Positions 37,687 through 46,285 of a DNA stretch of 64,000 bases are shown here, in pieces (within the stretch, counting starts at the first letter, position 1; each line of letters starts with the position of its first letter). The notes beneath the pieces were generated by a model. The model was not told the origin of the DNA. It searched no databases and saw only the letters and a program-made list of their open reading frames with translations. A program made the translations under genes and the position numbers. The DNA lies in the NCBI RefSeq assembly GCF_015277775.1, contig NZ_CP063849.1:1240001-1304000 (forward strand), given 5' to 3'. This DNA comes from Paludibaculum fermentans (lineage in GTDB: Bacteria; Acidobacteriota; Terriglobia; Bryobacterales; Bryobacteraceae).

Positions 37687-38148
37687 TCAGGCAGCAGGCG
37701 GCTTGGCGGCGCCCAGCGCTTCCAGGATGCACTCCGGCGTAGGCTTGCCGCGCTCAGCGAACTCGATGCGGCCGTCGGCCCCGATGACGTAGACGGTGCG
37801 GCGCACCAGCAGCCACAAACCGCAGTTGTAGAGCTTGGCGATGCGGCCGCCACGGTCCACCAGCAACGGGAAGGGCAGGCAGAACTTCTGCACGAATTTC
37901 TGGTGGCTGACCTCTCCGGCCGGATTGACTCCGAACATCAGGATGCCGTGCGCCGCAAGTTCCCCTTGCACATCTCGTAACTCGCTCAACTGCAGGCTGC
38001 AGGTGGGCGTGTCGTCGCCGGGATAGAAGACCAGCATCACCCGCTGGCCGCGCAGGGACGAGAGGCGGACCTCCTGCCCCTGATGGTCTTTCAGAGTGAA
38101 GTCGGGGGCCGGGCTACCCACCGGCAGCGGCGCGCCGAAGATGCTCAT
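37687..38148 (-). CDS. bcp: Peroxiredoxin, Bcp-type
   Basis: 153-residue thiol peroxidase that reduces hydrogen peroxide and organic peroxides. The AhpC/TSA fold starts 'GSPAPDFTLKDHQGQEVRLSSLRG'. The peroxidatic cysteine lies in 'VMLVFYPGDDTPTCSLQLSEL' (C50). The motif has DD where Bcp usually has KK or AF. Later cysteines occur in 'FCLPFPLL' and 'YNCGLWLL', the first being a possible resolving residue. It starts seven bases after the argR stop, so it may be read from the arginine operon, with no evident functional link. Confidence 0.86.
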   Translation of the reverse strand: MSIFGAPLPVGSPAPDFTLKDHQGQEVRLSSLRGQRVMLVFYPGDDTPTCSLQLSELRDVQGELAAHGILMFGVNPAGEVSHQKFVQKFCLPFPLLVDRGGRIAKLYNCGLWLLVRRTVYVIGADGRIEFAERGKPTPECILEALGAAKPPAA

Positions 38149-38155
38149 CGCGGTC

Positions 38156-38590
38156 TCACTGGTTGACGTAGCCGAGCAGGCGCTCCTGCACGGTTTTGGC
38201 GCGCTGGTTGTCCCAGCAGACCACCAGCACGGTGTCGTCGCCGGCCACGGTGCCGGCCACTTCCGCCCAGTCTTCCTGGTCGAGCGCCACGGCCAGCGAG
38301 TTGGCGCTGCCCGTGGAGGTCTTGAGGATCACCATGTTCTGCGCGAGGCGCACATCGAGCAGGTATTCGGCCATCACCTGGGCCAAGCTGGGGCCGGTGG
38401 GATCGGGCAGGATCTCGCGGTAGCCGTCGGCGGTCTTGGCCAGGCCGAGCTCGCGGATGTCGCGCGACAGCGTCACCTGCGTGGTCTCGATGCCCTCTTC
38501 CTTCAGCTCTCGGGCAAGTTCTTCCTGCGTGCCGATCTTCTTCGTACGAATCAGCTTGAGGATCTGTCCTTGACGGTAGTTCTTGGTCAT
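38156..38590 (-). CDS. argR: Arginine repressor ArgR
   Basis: 144-residue transcription factor that senses L-arginine and binds ARG boxes. It starts at ATG 38590, overlapping the argH stop by the ATGA pattern; an upstream extension of the frame is not coding. The N-terminal winged helix reads 'QGQILKLIRTKKIGTQEELARELKEEGIETTQVTLSRDIRELGLAKT'. The C-terminal oligomerisation and arginine-binding domain has 'NSLAVALDQEDWAEVAGTVAGDDTVLVVCW' with the GTxAGDDT motif. A pair of ARG boxes overlaps the argF promoter at 41064-41117, so the repressor probably controls its own operon. Confidence 0.93.
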   Translation of the reverse strand: MTKNYRQGQILKLIRTKKIGTQEELARELKEEGIETTQVTLSRDIRELGLAKTADGYREILPDPTGPSLAQVMAEYLLDVRLAQNMVILKTSTGSANSLAVALDQEDWAEVAGTVAGDDTVLVVCWDNQRAKTVQERLLGYVNQ

Positions 38591-39951
38591 GACGACATGG
38601 ACTCCAGCCGCTGGCGCGCTTCGGCCAGGGCAGTTCTGACTGTCGAGGGCGCCGTGCCCCCTTTGGAAGTGCGGGTTTTCATGCCTTCGGCCGGATTCAT
38701 CAGGGCGGCCATTTCGGGCTTGAAGCGTTGATCGAAGGCGGTGAGGGCTTCGGCGGTCCACTCACTGGGTTTCTTGTTGGCCCGGACGCTTTCCAGCACC
38801 AGGCTGCCCACCAGTTGATGGGCCTGGTGGAAGGGCAAGCCGGAGCGGGAGAGAGCCTCGGCCAGGTCGGTTGCCACCAGCCAGCCTTCCTCGGCGGCCT
38901 GCAGGGCCGGCTCGGGATTCAGCTTGGTGGTCTGGACCACGACGGCGGCCATTTCCAGCGAAAGGGTGAGCTGATCGACGGCGTCGAACAGGGGCTCCTT
39001 GTCCTCCTGCATGTCGCGATTGTAGGTCATCGGCAGACCTTTCATCGTCATCATGAGCGAGGTGTAGGAGGCGAAGACGCGGCCGCATTTGCCGCGGATC
39101 AGCTCCAGCGAATCGGGGTTCTTCTTCTGCGGCATCAGCGACGACCCGCTGGTGACGCCGTCGCCCAACTGCAGCCAGCCGAACTCGTCGGAGCTGTAGA
39201 GGATCCAGTCCTCCGCCAGGCGCGACAGGTGCAGCATGCAGGTGCTGGCCGAAGAGAGGTAGTCGATGAGGAAGTCGCGGTCGGCGCTGACATCCATGCT
39301 GTTGTTGGTGACGCCCTGGAAGCCGAGTTCGGCGGCCAGTTCCTCGCGGTCGATGGGGAAGCCGGAGCCGGCCAACGCGCCGGAGCCCAGCGGCATGCGG
39401 TTGACGCGGGCGCGGGCCTGGGAGAACCGCTCATGGTCGCGGGCGAAGGCCTCGAAGTAGGCCAGCAGGTAGTGCGCCCAGGTCACGGGTTGCGCGCGGC
39501 GCATGTGCGTGTAGCCCGCCACCACCGTGTCGACATGCTTGGCCGCGAAGCCGAGCAGGTCGGACATGAGGGCGCGCAGCAGGCCGCGGGTCCGGTCGAG
39601 CTCTTCGCGCAGCCAGAAGCGCACGTCGAGCGAGACCTGCTCGTTGCGGCTGCGGCCGGTGTGCATCTTGTCCGCCACCACGCCCGCCTTTTCCTTCAGC
39701 ATGCGAATGACGTACGTATGGATGTCTTCATCCGGAGCGTCGGGCGGAGGTTCCGGTATGGAGGCCAGGGCCTCGCACAGTGTGGAGCACTCCTCGTCGT
39801 TCAGGATGCCCACGCGCGTGAGAGCCCGCGCATAGGCGATGGAACCGAGGACGTCTACCCGGAAGAGCCGGCTATCGAAGTGCAATGACCACGAATAGCG
39901 CTGAAAGACTTCCGATGGACCGGATTCGAATCTGCCACCCCAGAGTTTCAT
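38587..39951 (-). CDS. argH: Argininosuccinate lyase
   Basis: Splits argininosuccinate into arginine and fumarate, the last step of arginine synthesis; cytoplasmic homotetramer. 454 residues. Starts 'MKLWGGRFESGPSEVFQRYSWS'. Family motifs: 'DEDIHTYVIRML', 'KMHTGRSRNEQVSLDVRFWL', 'AGYTHMRRAQPVTWAHYL', 'NNSMDVSADRDFLIDYL', and the signature loop 'SGSSLMPQKKNPDSLEL' with the catalytic Ser. It lies between argF and argR; no argG is in the window. Confidence 0.95.
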   Translation of the reverse strand: MKLWGGRFESGPSEVFQRYSWSLHFDSRLFRVDVLGSIAYARALTRVGILNDEECSTLCEALASIPEPPPDAPDEDIHTYVIRMLKEKAGVVADKMHTGRSRNEQVSLDVRFWLREELDRTRGLLRALMSDLLGFAAKHVDTVVAGYTHMRRAQPVTWAHYLLAYFEAFARDHERFSQARARVNRMPLGSGALAGSGFPIDREELAAELGFQGVTNNSMDVSADRDFLIDYLSSASTCMLHLSRLAEDWILYSSDEFGWLQLGDGVTSGSSLMPQKKNPDSLELIRGKCGRVFASYTSLMMTMKGLPMTYNRDMQEDKEPLFDAVDQLTLSLEMAAVVVQTTKLNPEPALQAAEEGWLVATDLAEALSRSGLPFHQAHQLVGSLVLESVRANKKPSEWTAEALTAFDQRFKPEMAALMNPAEGMKTRTSKGGTAPSTVRTALAEARQRLESMSS

Positions 39952-40026
39952 TGGTTCTTACCCATTGGCGTTCCTCTGAATTACTGTAAAACTATTCTCG
40001 ATCCACGGCTGGCCGGGCAAACTTCT

Positions 40027-40050
40027 CCTCTCGGGCTGTACCCGGAGAGG
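40027..40050 (-). terminator. Hairpin after argF
   Basis: Strong stem CCTCTC-GGG / CCC-GGAGAGG (one bulged base) with a CTGTA loop, 17-40 bases beyond the argF stop. It lacks a T run, so it may only attenuate readthrough to argH or stabilise the 3' end. Confidence 0.35.
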
Positions 40051-40066
40051 CGGACCGGCGTGTCAG

Positions 40067-41023
40067 CTAGCGGGCAGGCCCATCCAGCAGCATCAGCAGC
40101 AGTGCCTTCTGCGCGTGCAGCCGGTTTTCGGCCTCGTCAAAGACAACGGAAACGGAAGATTCGATGACTTCCGCGGTGACCTCTTCCTCGCGGTGGGCCG
40201 GCAGGCAGTGCAGGAAGAGGGCTCCGGGCGCGGCCTTGGCCAGCAGTTGGGTGTTCACCTGATAGGGCGCGAAGACGCGGGCGCGTTCGGCCGCCTCGTG
40301 CTCCTGGCCCATCGACGCCCAGACATCGGTATAGACGGCATTCGCGTTTTTGAGGCCTTCGTCGATGTCCGTGGTGACCTCGACGGTCGCGCCCGTCGCC
40401 TGGCCGAACTCGCGGGCCTGGGCCACGATGGTTTCGTTGGGTTCGTAGCCGGGCGGGATGATGCAGGCGAAGTTCAACCCCAGCCGGGCCGCGTTCAACA
40501 TCAGGGAGTGGGCGACATTGTTGCCGTCCCCGACAAAGGCCAACTTGCGGCCGGCCACGCTGCCCCAATGCTCGCGCAGGGTGAGCATGTCGGCAAACAC
40601 CTGGCAGGGGTGGTACATGTCGCTGAGCGCGTTGATCACCGGGATGCGGGCGAAGCGGGCGAGGTCGTCCACGGTCTTTTGGTCGAAGGTCCGGGCGACA
40701 ATCAGGTCGGTCCAGCGTTCCAGGTTGCGTGCGACATCGGCTACGGGTTCCCGGCCGCCGATGGGGCCGATGTTCAGGATCGCATCGCCGCCGAGTTGTT
40801 TGGCTGCGACTTCAAATGTGATGCGGGTGCGGAGTGAGGGCTTTTCGAAAAGCAGGCTGATGATGCGCCCGCTGAGCGCCGAACGGTAATGGCCGGGGTG
40901 TCGCTTGACGTCAGCCGCGAGGTCGAGCAGCGTCTGAAGTTCTTCCACCGTAAGGTCGAAGTCGCTGGTGAGATCGCCCGCGGCGATACTCGGCAGCGAA
41001 AAAGCCGGCTGGGGCTTGGTCAT
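40067..41023 (-). CDS. argF: Ornithine carbamoyltransferase
   Basis: Makes citrulline from ornithine and carbamoyl phosphate. 318 residues from ATG 41023, eight bases after GGGAG; a GTG at 41062 is in frame but inside the operator region. Carbamoyl-phosphate site 'FEKPSLRTRITFEVA' (Leu replaces the usual Thr of STRTR), 'HPCQVFADMLTLREHWG' and the ornithine-side 'HCLPAHREEEVTAEVIE'. Close relatives use acetylated or succinylated ornithine, but the HCLP and HPCQ motifs favour ordinary ornithine. First gene of the argF-argH-argR group, with ARG boxes at its promoter. Confidence 0.92.
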   Translation of the reverse strand: MTKPQPAFSLPSIAAGDLTSDFDLTVEELQTLLDLAADVKRHPGHYRSALSGRIISLLFEKPSLRTRITFEVAAKQLGGDAILNIGPIGGREPVADVARNLERWTDLIVARTFDQKTVDDLARFARIPVINALSDMYHPCQVFADMLTLREHWGSVAGRKLAFVGDGNNVAHSLMLNAARLGLNFACIIPPGYEPNETIVAQAREFGQATGATVEVTTDIDEGLKNANAVYTDVWASMGQEHEAAERARVFAPYQVNTQLLAKAAPGALFLHCLPAHREEEVTAEVIESSVSVVFDEAENRLHAQKALLLMLLDGPAR

Positions 41024-41063
41024 TTCTGGACTCCCGGTCGTGGGGTGCATGGCGCGGAACACG

Positions 41064-41101
41064 TATGAATACTTATTCGCTCAAGTGAATAATTACACAT
41101 T
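41064..41101 (-). promoter_or_regulatory. Pair of ARG boxes (ArgR operator) at argF
   Basis: Two 18-base sites that match the ArgR consensus wnTGAATwwwwATTCAnw: TATGAATACTTATTCGCT (41064-41081) and AGTGAATAATTACACATT (41084-41101), two mismatches each, two bases apart. Tandem boxes at this spacing are the usual hexamer operator. The second box covers the -10 element, so ArgR with arginine should block initiation. argR lies in the same group. Confidence 0.75.
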
Positions 41102-41117
41102 CCGAGCGTCCAGTCAA
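41089..41117 (-). promoter_or_regulatory. Sigma70-type promoter of argF
   Basis: On the minus strand TTGACT (41112-41117) and AATTAT (41089-41094) are spaced by 17 bases; five of six and four of six bases match consensus. The ARG boxes overlap the -10 hexamer and the start region, which fits repression by ArgR. Confidence 0.6.
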
Positions 41118-41156
41118 CAAAACACCGCACCTGGGCGGGTGGGGTGCAACCGGTGG

Positions 41157-43739
41157 TTAGAAGTTGAAGCCGAGTTCAGCCTGGTAGGTGCGCGGGGCGA
41201 CAAAGTGGGTCCCGCTGAAGGTGGAGAGAAAGTTGTACAGCGAGGCCTGATTGGTCATATTGAGCACCGTGAAGCGCAGGGAGGTCTTGAACTTCTCGCG
41301 GTGGAAGAGGTCGTCGGTGCCGGCGCTGATGTCGAACAGATGCCGGGGGGCGATGCGGGGCGGATTGTGGTCGTCGTTGGCGGTGCCGGGGGCGGGAATG
41401 TTGAGGCGCGTGGCGCCGTAATTCGAGCCGCCGCAGGAGGTAATGGGGTTGTTCAGCGAGGCGTAGGTGCCGCCGCAATAGAAGCCGATCGCCGACTGTT
41501 GCGCCGCGGTGAGGCCGAGGGCGCTTTCGAGGTCGGGCACTGCGCCGGAAACCATTCCGCTGTCATAGCGCCAGGTGAAGGCGACCCAGGGCGACTCCTT
41601 CTTCTTCTGGTAGCGAAGGTTCGTGGTCTGCTGCAGGGCCTGGTCGTGGTCGATGCGGAAGACGCTGGTGGACAGCGGCGAATTGAAGATCAGGCCGCCG
41701 TTCGAGGGTCCGAAGTACCGGGCGCGGGTATGGCCCATGGTGGTGTAGGCCTGGAAGCCGTGAATATTGACGGTGCTCACCTTCATCGAGACCCCATCGA
41801 CGGCCGACCTGCGCCACGAGATGGGGAACTGGATGGGCGTGTTGAAGAGGGTATCGAAGTCGAAGGCGTTGCGGGTGTACTTCCAGAAGTAGTCGGCGTC
41901 GATGACGGCCCACTTGCCGATGGCCTGCTGGAAGCCGGCGTTGTACTGATTGCGATTGCCGGGCCGGAGCGGTTCCTGGGCATACGCTCCGAAGACGTTC
42001 GAAGCCAATCCGCCCGCGCCGGTGGCGCTGGAGATCAGCAGGTTTTCGTTATAGGGCGTCTCGAAAGTACGGGAGAAGGACGTACGGAAGACGGTGCCGG
42101 TGCGCTTGTTGTGGTACGAGACGCCGGCGCGGGGCTGGACGCCGGTGGCCGCGCTGAGGCCATTGTAGCTGTCGAGTCGCAGGCCGATGTTCACACTGAG
42201 ATTCCCGAAGCTGATGGAATCCTGACCATAGAATGCGTATTGATTGACCTTGCCGCGATTGTTGTAGAAGAGCGGAGTACCGCCGCGGGTGAGATCGATG
42301 CCGACGAGGCCGGGGAGCAGGTTGGGGTTGGGGGTGGCGCCCGGCATGGCTCCGGCGCAGGCATTGGGATCGGTGACTGATGGCAGGGCCAGCGGATCTC
42401 CGCCGGCGGAGAGGCAGACCGGGTTGAAGGACGAGTCGGTAATGCCCAGGTGGAACTCCTCGCTCAAGCGCGTCTGCATGACCTGGGTGCCGAACTTCAG
42501 GTTGTGGCGGCCTTTGACATAGGCGACGTCGCCGCGGAAGCCGTAGTTCGTCAGGTAGCGCTCCTGCTGGACGGTGGCCGGGTTGTCGGCGAAGGCGTCG
42601 GAGCTGGGGTAGTAGTTCAGGTGATCGCGCCTGACGAACGGCGTGAAGGTGAGCAGGATGTCTGTGCCGATGGTGCGCTGATAGCCGCCTGAGATATTGA
42701 AAGTTGTGACCTTCTGGCGCTGGTCCTGCCCCGGCTGGTCGTACGTGATGGGTGTCTGGAACCAGTTGCGGGCGGCGAAGAGGTTCACGTGGAAGGAGTC
42801 GCGGGCGTTGGGCTTGTAATCGATGCGGTCGAACAGCGTGCCGTTGTTGCCGACGGCGTGCATGGGCCGGAACTCGGGGGTATCGAGGAATCGGCCGGAC
42901 CGCATCGTGTTGAATGCCAGGAAGTTGCCGAACTTCGAGGTGCCCAGGGAGAGGCTGGCGTCCTCGGAGATGGTGCCGAAGGAGCCGTACTGCAGGCGGA
43001 GGCTGCCGTGGCCGTTCTGGTCGAGGCCGGAGCGCGTGACGGCGTTCACCACCAGGCTGGTTTTGTCGCCGAACTCGGCCGGCGGGGCGCCGGTGATGAG
43101 TTCCATGCTCTGGATGGCGTTGACCGGAATCTGGGTGGAGAACTGCTTGCTCTGCTGGTCGCTGATGGGCTGGCCGTCGATGGAGAAACTCGTCTGGGCA
43201 TGGTCGCCCAGGGGATGGAAGAAGCCGTTCGAATCCGCCACAACACCCGGGGCGCTGAGGGTGATGGCGTCGCTCAGGCCGGCTCCGGGTGAGCCGGAAG
43301 GCAGCTTCATGAGGCTGCTGTGATCCACGTCGCTGTGTGCAAACGGCACGGTTTCCAGAACATCGGTGCTGTCGGCCTCGACGGTGACGGAGGAGGTGGA
43401 ACCTTCCAACTTGAGTGACAAGGTCAGATTGATGGGGACTGAGGTCCGAACCACCACGTCCTGGTCCAGCTTGGAGAAACCCGGCGCTTCGGCGTTGAGG
43501 TGATAGGAGTTGGGCGGAACGTTGGAGAACCGGAAGTTGCCGGAAGGATCTGTCAGGACGAGGCGCCTATAGCCGGTGATCGGGTTGGAGATCTCGACCT
43601 TGGCGCCGGCGACTACTTCCTTTGACGGGTCCTGGAGGGTTCCGAAGATTGTCCCGGCGTTGCCCATCGACTGCGCGGCGAGCGGGAGCGAGATCAGGAC
43701 GAGGGAGAGAGTAAGGCACAGCAAGGGTCTGCGGGACAT
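41157..43739 (-). CDS. TonB-dependent receptor-like protein with carboxypeptidase-regulatory domain
   Basis: 860 residues from ATG 43739; GTG 43751 is an alternative four codons earlier. A signal peptide (about 1-25) is followed by a CarboxypepD-regulatory domain ('IFGTLQDPSKEVVAGAKVEISNPITGYRRLVLTDPSGNFRFSNV'). A plug domain follows ('MKLPSGSPGAGLSDAITLSAPGV', 'SFSIDGQPISDQQ'), then a large barrel ending in 'YQAELGFNF' with a terminal Phe. Such Acidobacteria 'Oar-like' proteins are thought to import large substrates. Its start is overlapped by the C-terminus of the gene upstream by 173 bases. Substrate unknown. Confidence 0.85.
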   Translation of the reverse strand: MSRRPLLCLTLSLVLISLPLAAQSMGNAGTIFGTLQDPSKEVVAGAKVEISNPITGYRRLVLTDPSGNFRFSNVPPNSYHLNAEAPGFSKLDQDVVVRTSVPINLTLSLKLEGSTSSVTVEADSTDVLETVPFAHSDVDHSSLMKLPSGSPGAGLSDAITLSAPGVVADSNGFFHPLGDHAQTSFSIDGQPISDQQSKQFSTQIPVNAIQSMELITGAPPAEFGDKTSLVVNAVTRSGLDQNGHGSLRLQYGSFGTISEDASLSLGTSKFGNFLAFNTMRSGRFLDTPEFRPMHAVGNNGTLFDRIDYKPNARDSFHVNLFAARNWFQTPITYDQPGQDQRQKVTTFNISGGYQRTIGTDILLTFTPFVRRDHLNYYPSSDAFADNPATVQQERYLTNYGFRGDVAYVKGRHNLKFGTQVMQTRLSEEFHLGITDSSFNPVCLSAGGDPLALPSVTDPNACAGAMPGATPNPNLLPGLVGIDLTRGGTPLFYNNRGKVNQYAFYGQDSISFGNLSVNIGLRLDSYNGLSAATGVQPRAGVSYHNKRTGTVFRTSFSRTFETPYNENLLISSATGAGGLASNVFGAYAQEPLRPGNRNQYNAGFQQAIGKWAVIDADYFWKYTRNAFDFDTLFNTPIQFPISWRRSAVDGVSMKVSTVNIHGFQAYTTMGHTRARYFGPSNGGLIFNSPLSTSVFRIDHDQALQQTTNLRYQKKKESPWVAFTWRYDSGMVSGAVPDLESALGLTAAQQSAIGFYCGGTYASLNNPITSCGGSNYGATRLNIPAPGTANDDHNPPRIAPRHLFDISAGTDDLFHREKFKTSLRFTVLNMTNQASLYNFLSTFSGTHFVAPRTYQAELGFNF

Positions 43740-45225
43740 GATTAGCTTCACTCGTCAGTATTGGGCGACTGGTGGTGAATGTCCGCAAAGGAACGGTGAA
43801 CGGGCCCGGATTGGCGGCCAGCGGGCCGCGTTCGGTCGGCGAGCGGGACAGTGTTCCGGCCGCCTGACGGCGCAAAACGTAGATACTGGTGCCTCCCGCA
43901 TGGGTCCGGTAACTGCGTTCGAAGCCCGCTCCGTACAACTGTCGCCAGAGATCGCGCGCCTCGGAGGGGGTCGTGTAAGGCGACGTGGCGGCAATCACGA
44001 CGCTTTGCCGGGTGAGGTCGGTGGGGCACGTCCGTTGGAGGAGACCGGGTTGGAAATGGGTGTAGAGGTTCAAGTGGGCTTTGGGAGCGATCACCGCGCA
44101 GGCCTGGCTGCCGGTCGCAAGTTGGAGGACGGAGGCGGCGAGCGCCCAGTTTTCTCCCTTTGTTCGGATGTGCCGGTAGTTGTGGGCGGTAGCCGCGAGA
44201 AGTAGGGCCGCGAGGGCGGCAGTGCCCAACTGCCGGTTTTGTGCGCTGAGCAGCCGGGCGCCCTCCGCCGCCAGGATGACCAGGGCTGGCAGGATAAAGA
44301 TGATTTGCCGGATCGCGAAGAAGTAGCCGAACCAGGCATCGGCAGCCAGAACAAGGACGGGTGGAACGAGAGCGGTGCAGGCCAGCATCCAGCGGTTTCC
44401 GGTAGTAAGGTTTCCGCGGAGTGCGCCCACAAGAGCCAGGGTGATGAGGGGGATTGAGACGGCGTAGCCTCCTCCTGAAATCTCACGGAAGGCCATCAGG
44501 AAGGTAGCCGGTTCCAGCTGGAAATGAACGCCCGAGGTCTGCACGGCCTCGAGCCAGAGGGGCCTGGCGTGGAGATACCAGGGCGCGAACGCCGCCAACG
44601 CGAGGGCGAGGGCGGCGGCGAGTTTCCATGCCAGGGCTCGCTTCTCCCGCAGCAGCCAGGGTACATGAGCGGCGAGCAGGAAGCCGGAATAGGGCTGGGT
44701 GTACAGCGCGCTGATGGCGGCGGCGAGGTACAGGGCAAAGTAGAGGACTCGCGGCTGCCTGCGCAGGTGGAGCGCCAGTTCCGTGGCGCACAGCGTGAAC
44801 AGCAGAGCGAGGGAGTAGGGCCGGGCCTCCACGGCATAGCGCAACTGCAATGGCAGGATCAGGAACAGGATCAGGGCGATGGAGGGGCGGGGCAGCGCAA
44901 TCAGGCGGCAGATCCTCATTAATAGGAAAGCAGAGAGCAGCGCCGCCAGCGCCGAGGGCAGGCGGGCGGCCAGGGAGGTGTCGCCCAGGAGACGGAGAGA
45001 GCCCCATTGAACGAGATAACCGAGGGGGACCCCGCCCGCATTCCGCGCAGCCCAGGCGACCGCCTGCTGAGGGTCCGGGGTGCTGGTGCCCAGCAGTTGG
45101 AGGACCTCGTCGAGCCACAGCGGGGTGCGCGTCATCAGCGCCACGAGGAGTGCGCAGTAAGCGAGCACCATCAGGGCGACGGGTCCAGGGCGGAATAAAG
45201 ACACTACGGGCCGGTTTGCATTCAT
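43567..45225 (-). CDS. GT39-like integral membrane glycosyltransferase, with anomalous C-terminus
   Basis: 552-residue polytopic protein resembling GT39/ArnT family transferases: 'MTRTPLWLDEVLQLLGTSTPDPQQAV' (the acidic loop-1 motif with DE), 'RLPSALAALLSAFLLMRICRLIAL', 'YAVEARPYSLALLF', many helices, and a soluble C-terminal part. It probably transfers a sugar from a polyprenyl phosphate donor. The last ~70 residues ('TFTTSRPILTSEANHVPQ...') are read inside the start of the receptor gene and are low-complexity Arg/Pro-rich. They look like readthrough after loss of the ancestral stop. ATG 45225. Confidence 0.75.
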   Translation of the reverse strand: MNANRPVVSLFRPGPVALMVLAYCALLVALMTRTPLWLDEVLQLLGTSTPDPQQAVAWAARNAGGVPLGYLVQWGSLRLLGDTSLAARLPSALAALLSAFLLMRICRLIALPRPSIALILFLILPLQLRYAVEARPYSLALLFTLCATELALHLRRQPRVLYFALYLAAAISALYTQPYSGFLLAAHVPWLLREKRALAWKLAAALALALAAFAPWYLHARPLWLEAVQTSGVHFQLEPATFLMAFREISGGGYAVSIPLITLALVGALRGNLTTGNRWMLACTALVPPVLVLAADAWFGYFFAIRQIIFILPALVILAAEGARLLSAQNRQLGTAALAALLLAATAHNYRHIRTKGENWALAASVLQLATGSQACAVIAPKAHLNLYTHFQPGLLQRTCPTDLTRQSVVIAATSPYTTPSEARDLWRQLYGAGFERSYRTHAGGTSIYVLRRQAAGTLSRSPTERGPLAANPGPFTVPLRTFTTSRPILTSEANHVPQTLAVPYSLPRPDLAPARRAVDGQRRDNLRNPPGPVKGSSRRRQGRDLQPDHRL

Positions 45226-45483
45226 CGAATTGACACACTGCCCCTTACAGGAAGTAAAGGGTTTGGAAAAGAGAGGGGCCGGGCTGCGGAATGCGCGGCC
45301 CCCAAATCACGATGAGCCGAGTGAGCCTCACCGTCTCTACATACAAAGACGCGCAAAGCGGCATTTCAACGACAGCGGAAAAAGAGAATTGTTTCGGCTG
45401 TAACTTCTTGAGTATTTTGCCTGGAGGTGTAGTGAATTTCGACTCCGGAGCGGGGATCCAGCGTTTGTGCTACGAGTAAAGCA
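45226..45483. other. 258-base divergent spacer with hairpin and mini-ORF
   Basis: The spacer between the GT39-like gene and the membrane protein contains a GGGGCCG/CGGCCCC hairpin (45275-45302) without a T tract, and an A-rich stretch near 45380. A GGAGG site is followed by a 15-codon ORF at 45432-45479. No other gene is visible. Confidence 0.35.
45432..45479 (+). CDS. Possible 15-residue leader peptide
   Basis: GTG at 45432 lies five bases after GGAGG and reads MNFDSGAGIQRLCYE before TAA at 45477. The stop is only four bases before the next gene's ATG, so it could couple translation. The same frame is open back to ATG 45291. No family match; the start signal is the only evidence. Confidence 0.25.
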   Translation: MNFDSGAGIQRLCYE

Positions 45484-46152
45484 ATGGCAGAAGGTGCTCA
45501 ATCCGCTCAGCCGGCTTTTCCGCCGGAGCCCCGCTGGCCTTCGGCGATGGGTTTGATTGCTGTTGGCGGGCTGCAATTGGCGCTGCCGTCGCATTTGGTG
45601 TTCGGGCCGGCGTGGCTGGTTCTGACAATCGTATGCGTTCTGGCGGCGGCCACGACGACCCTGCACCACACGGGCCGGCACGATGCCAGCCGAATCGGCG
45701 GCTATCTTCTTTCCACAGTGGTCACCCTGGCGATGATTTCGTCACTGGGTTTGCTGGTGGCCGGATTGCCGTCGCATCGCGATTCGGCCCAGGATCTGCT
45801 CTATGCCGCGACGGGGCTTTGGATCAGCAACATCCTTGTCTTCGCGTCCTGGTATTGGCGGTTGGATGGGGGTGGGCCGAGCGAGCGGCACCGGCGGAAG
45901 ACACACAACGCGGGTTCGTTCCTGTTTCCCCAGATGACGATGTCCCCGGAGTCGCGGGCGGCGGCCGGATTGAAATACTGGCGGCCTGGCTTCGTCGACT
46001 ATCTGTTCCTGGCCTTCAACACCAGTACGGCGCTGTCGCCGACCGATGTGCCGGTGCTCTCGCGCTGGGCGAAAGGCATGATGATGGTGCAGGCCATGAT
46101 TTCGCTGAGTACGATCGTGATTCTGGCCGGCCGGGCCGTCAACGTTCTCTAG
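45484..46152 (+). CDS. Membrane protein with channel-like pore segment, unknown
   Basis: 222 residues with four or five membrane helices: 'SHLVFGPAWLVLTIVCVLAAATT', 'IGGYLLSTVVTLAMISSLGLLVAG', 'LLYAATGLWISNILVFASWYWRLD', and a C-terminal pair. Between the last two helices is 'DYLFLAFNTSTALSPTDVPVLSRWAKGMMMVQAMISL'. This resembles the P-loop plus inner helix of two-helix ion channels, with TSTALSPTD in place of TVGYGD. The protein is likely in the inner membrane. Function unknown; a channel-like role is inferred from that segment only. Followed by the cytochrome c gene, 133 bases later. Confidence 0.7.
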   Translation: MAEGAQSAQPAFPPEPRWPSAMGLIAVGGLQLALPSHLVFGPAWLVLTIVCVLAAATTTLHHTGRHDASRIGGYLLSTVVTLAMISSLGLLVAGLPSHRDSAQDLLYAATGLWISNILVFASWYWRLDGGGPSERHRRKTHNAGSFLFPQMTMSPESRAAAGLKYWRPGFVDYLFLAFNTSTALSPTDVPVLSRWAKGMMMVQAMISLSTIVILAGRAVNVL

Positions 46153-46285
46153 GCGCTTGCTCCACGAATGTGGAAACAGGCCTTTTCGTCCCATATTTAC
46201 AAGTGTGTAAGCGGTTCCATGATTTTGCGCATTGGGGGCGCGGTGGGCCCTCCGGCGGGCTGGCGACTTGATAGAATCGTCAGCA

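Noticed and set aside
46197..46210. TTACA-AGTG-TGTAA inverted repeat as an operator
   Set aside because: Only five-base arms and no repeated copy. Too short to support a named regulator.
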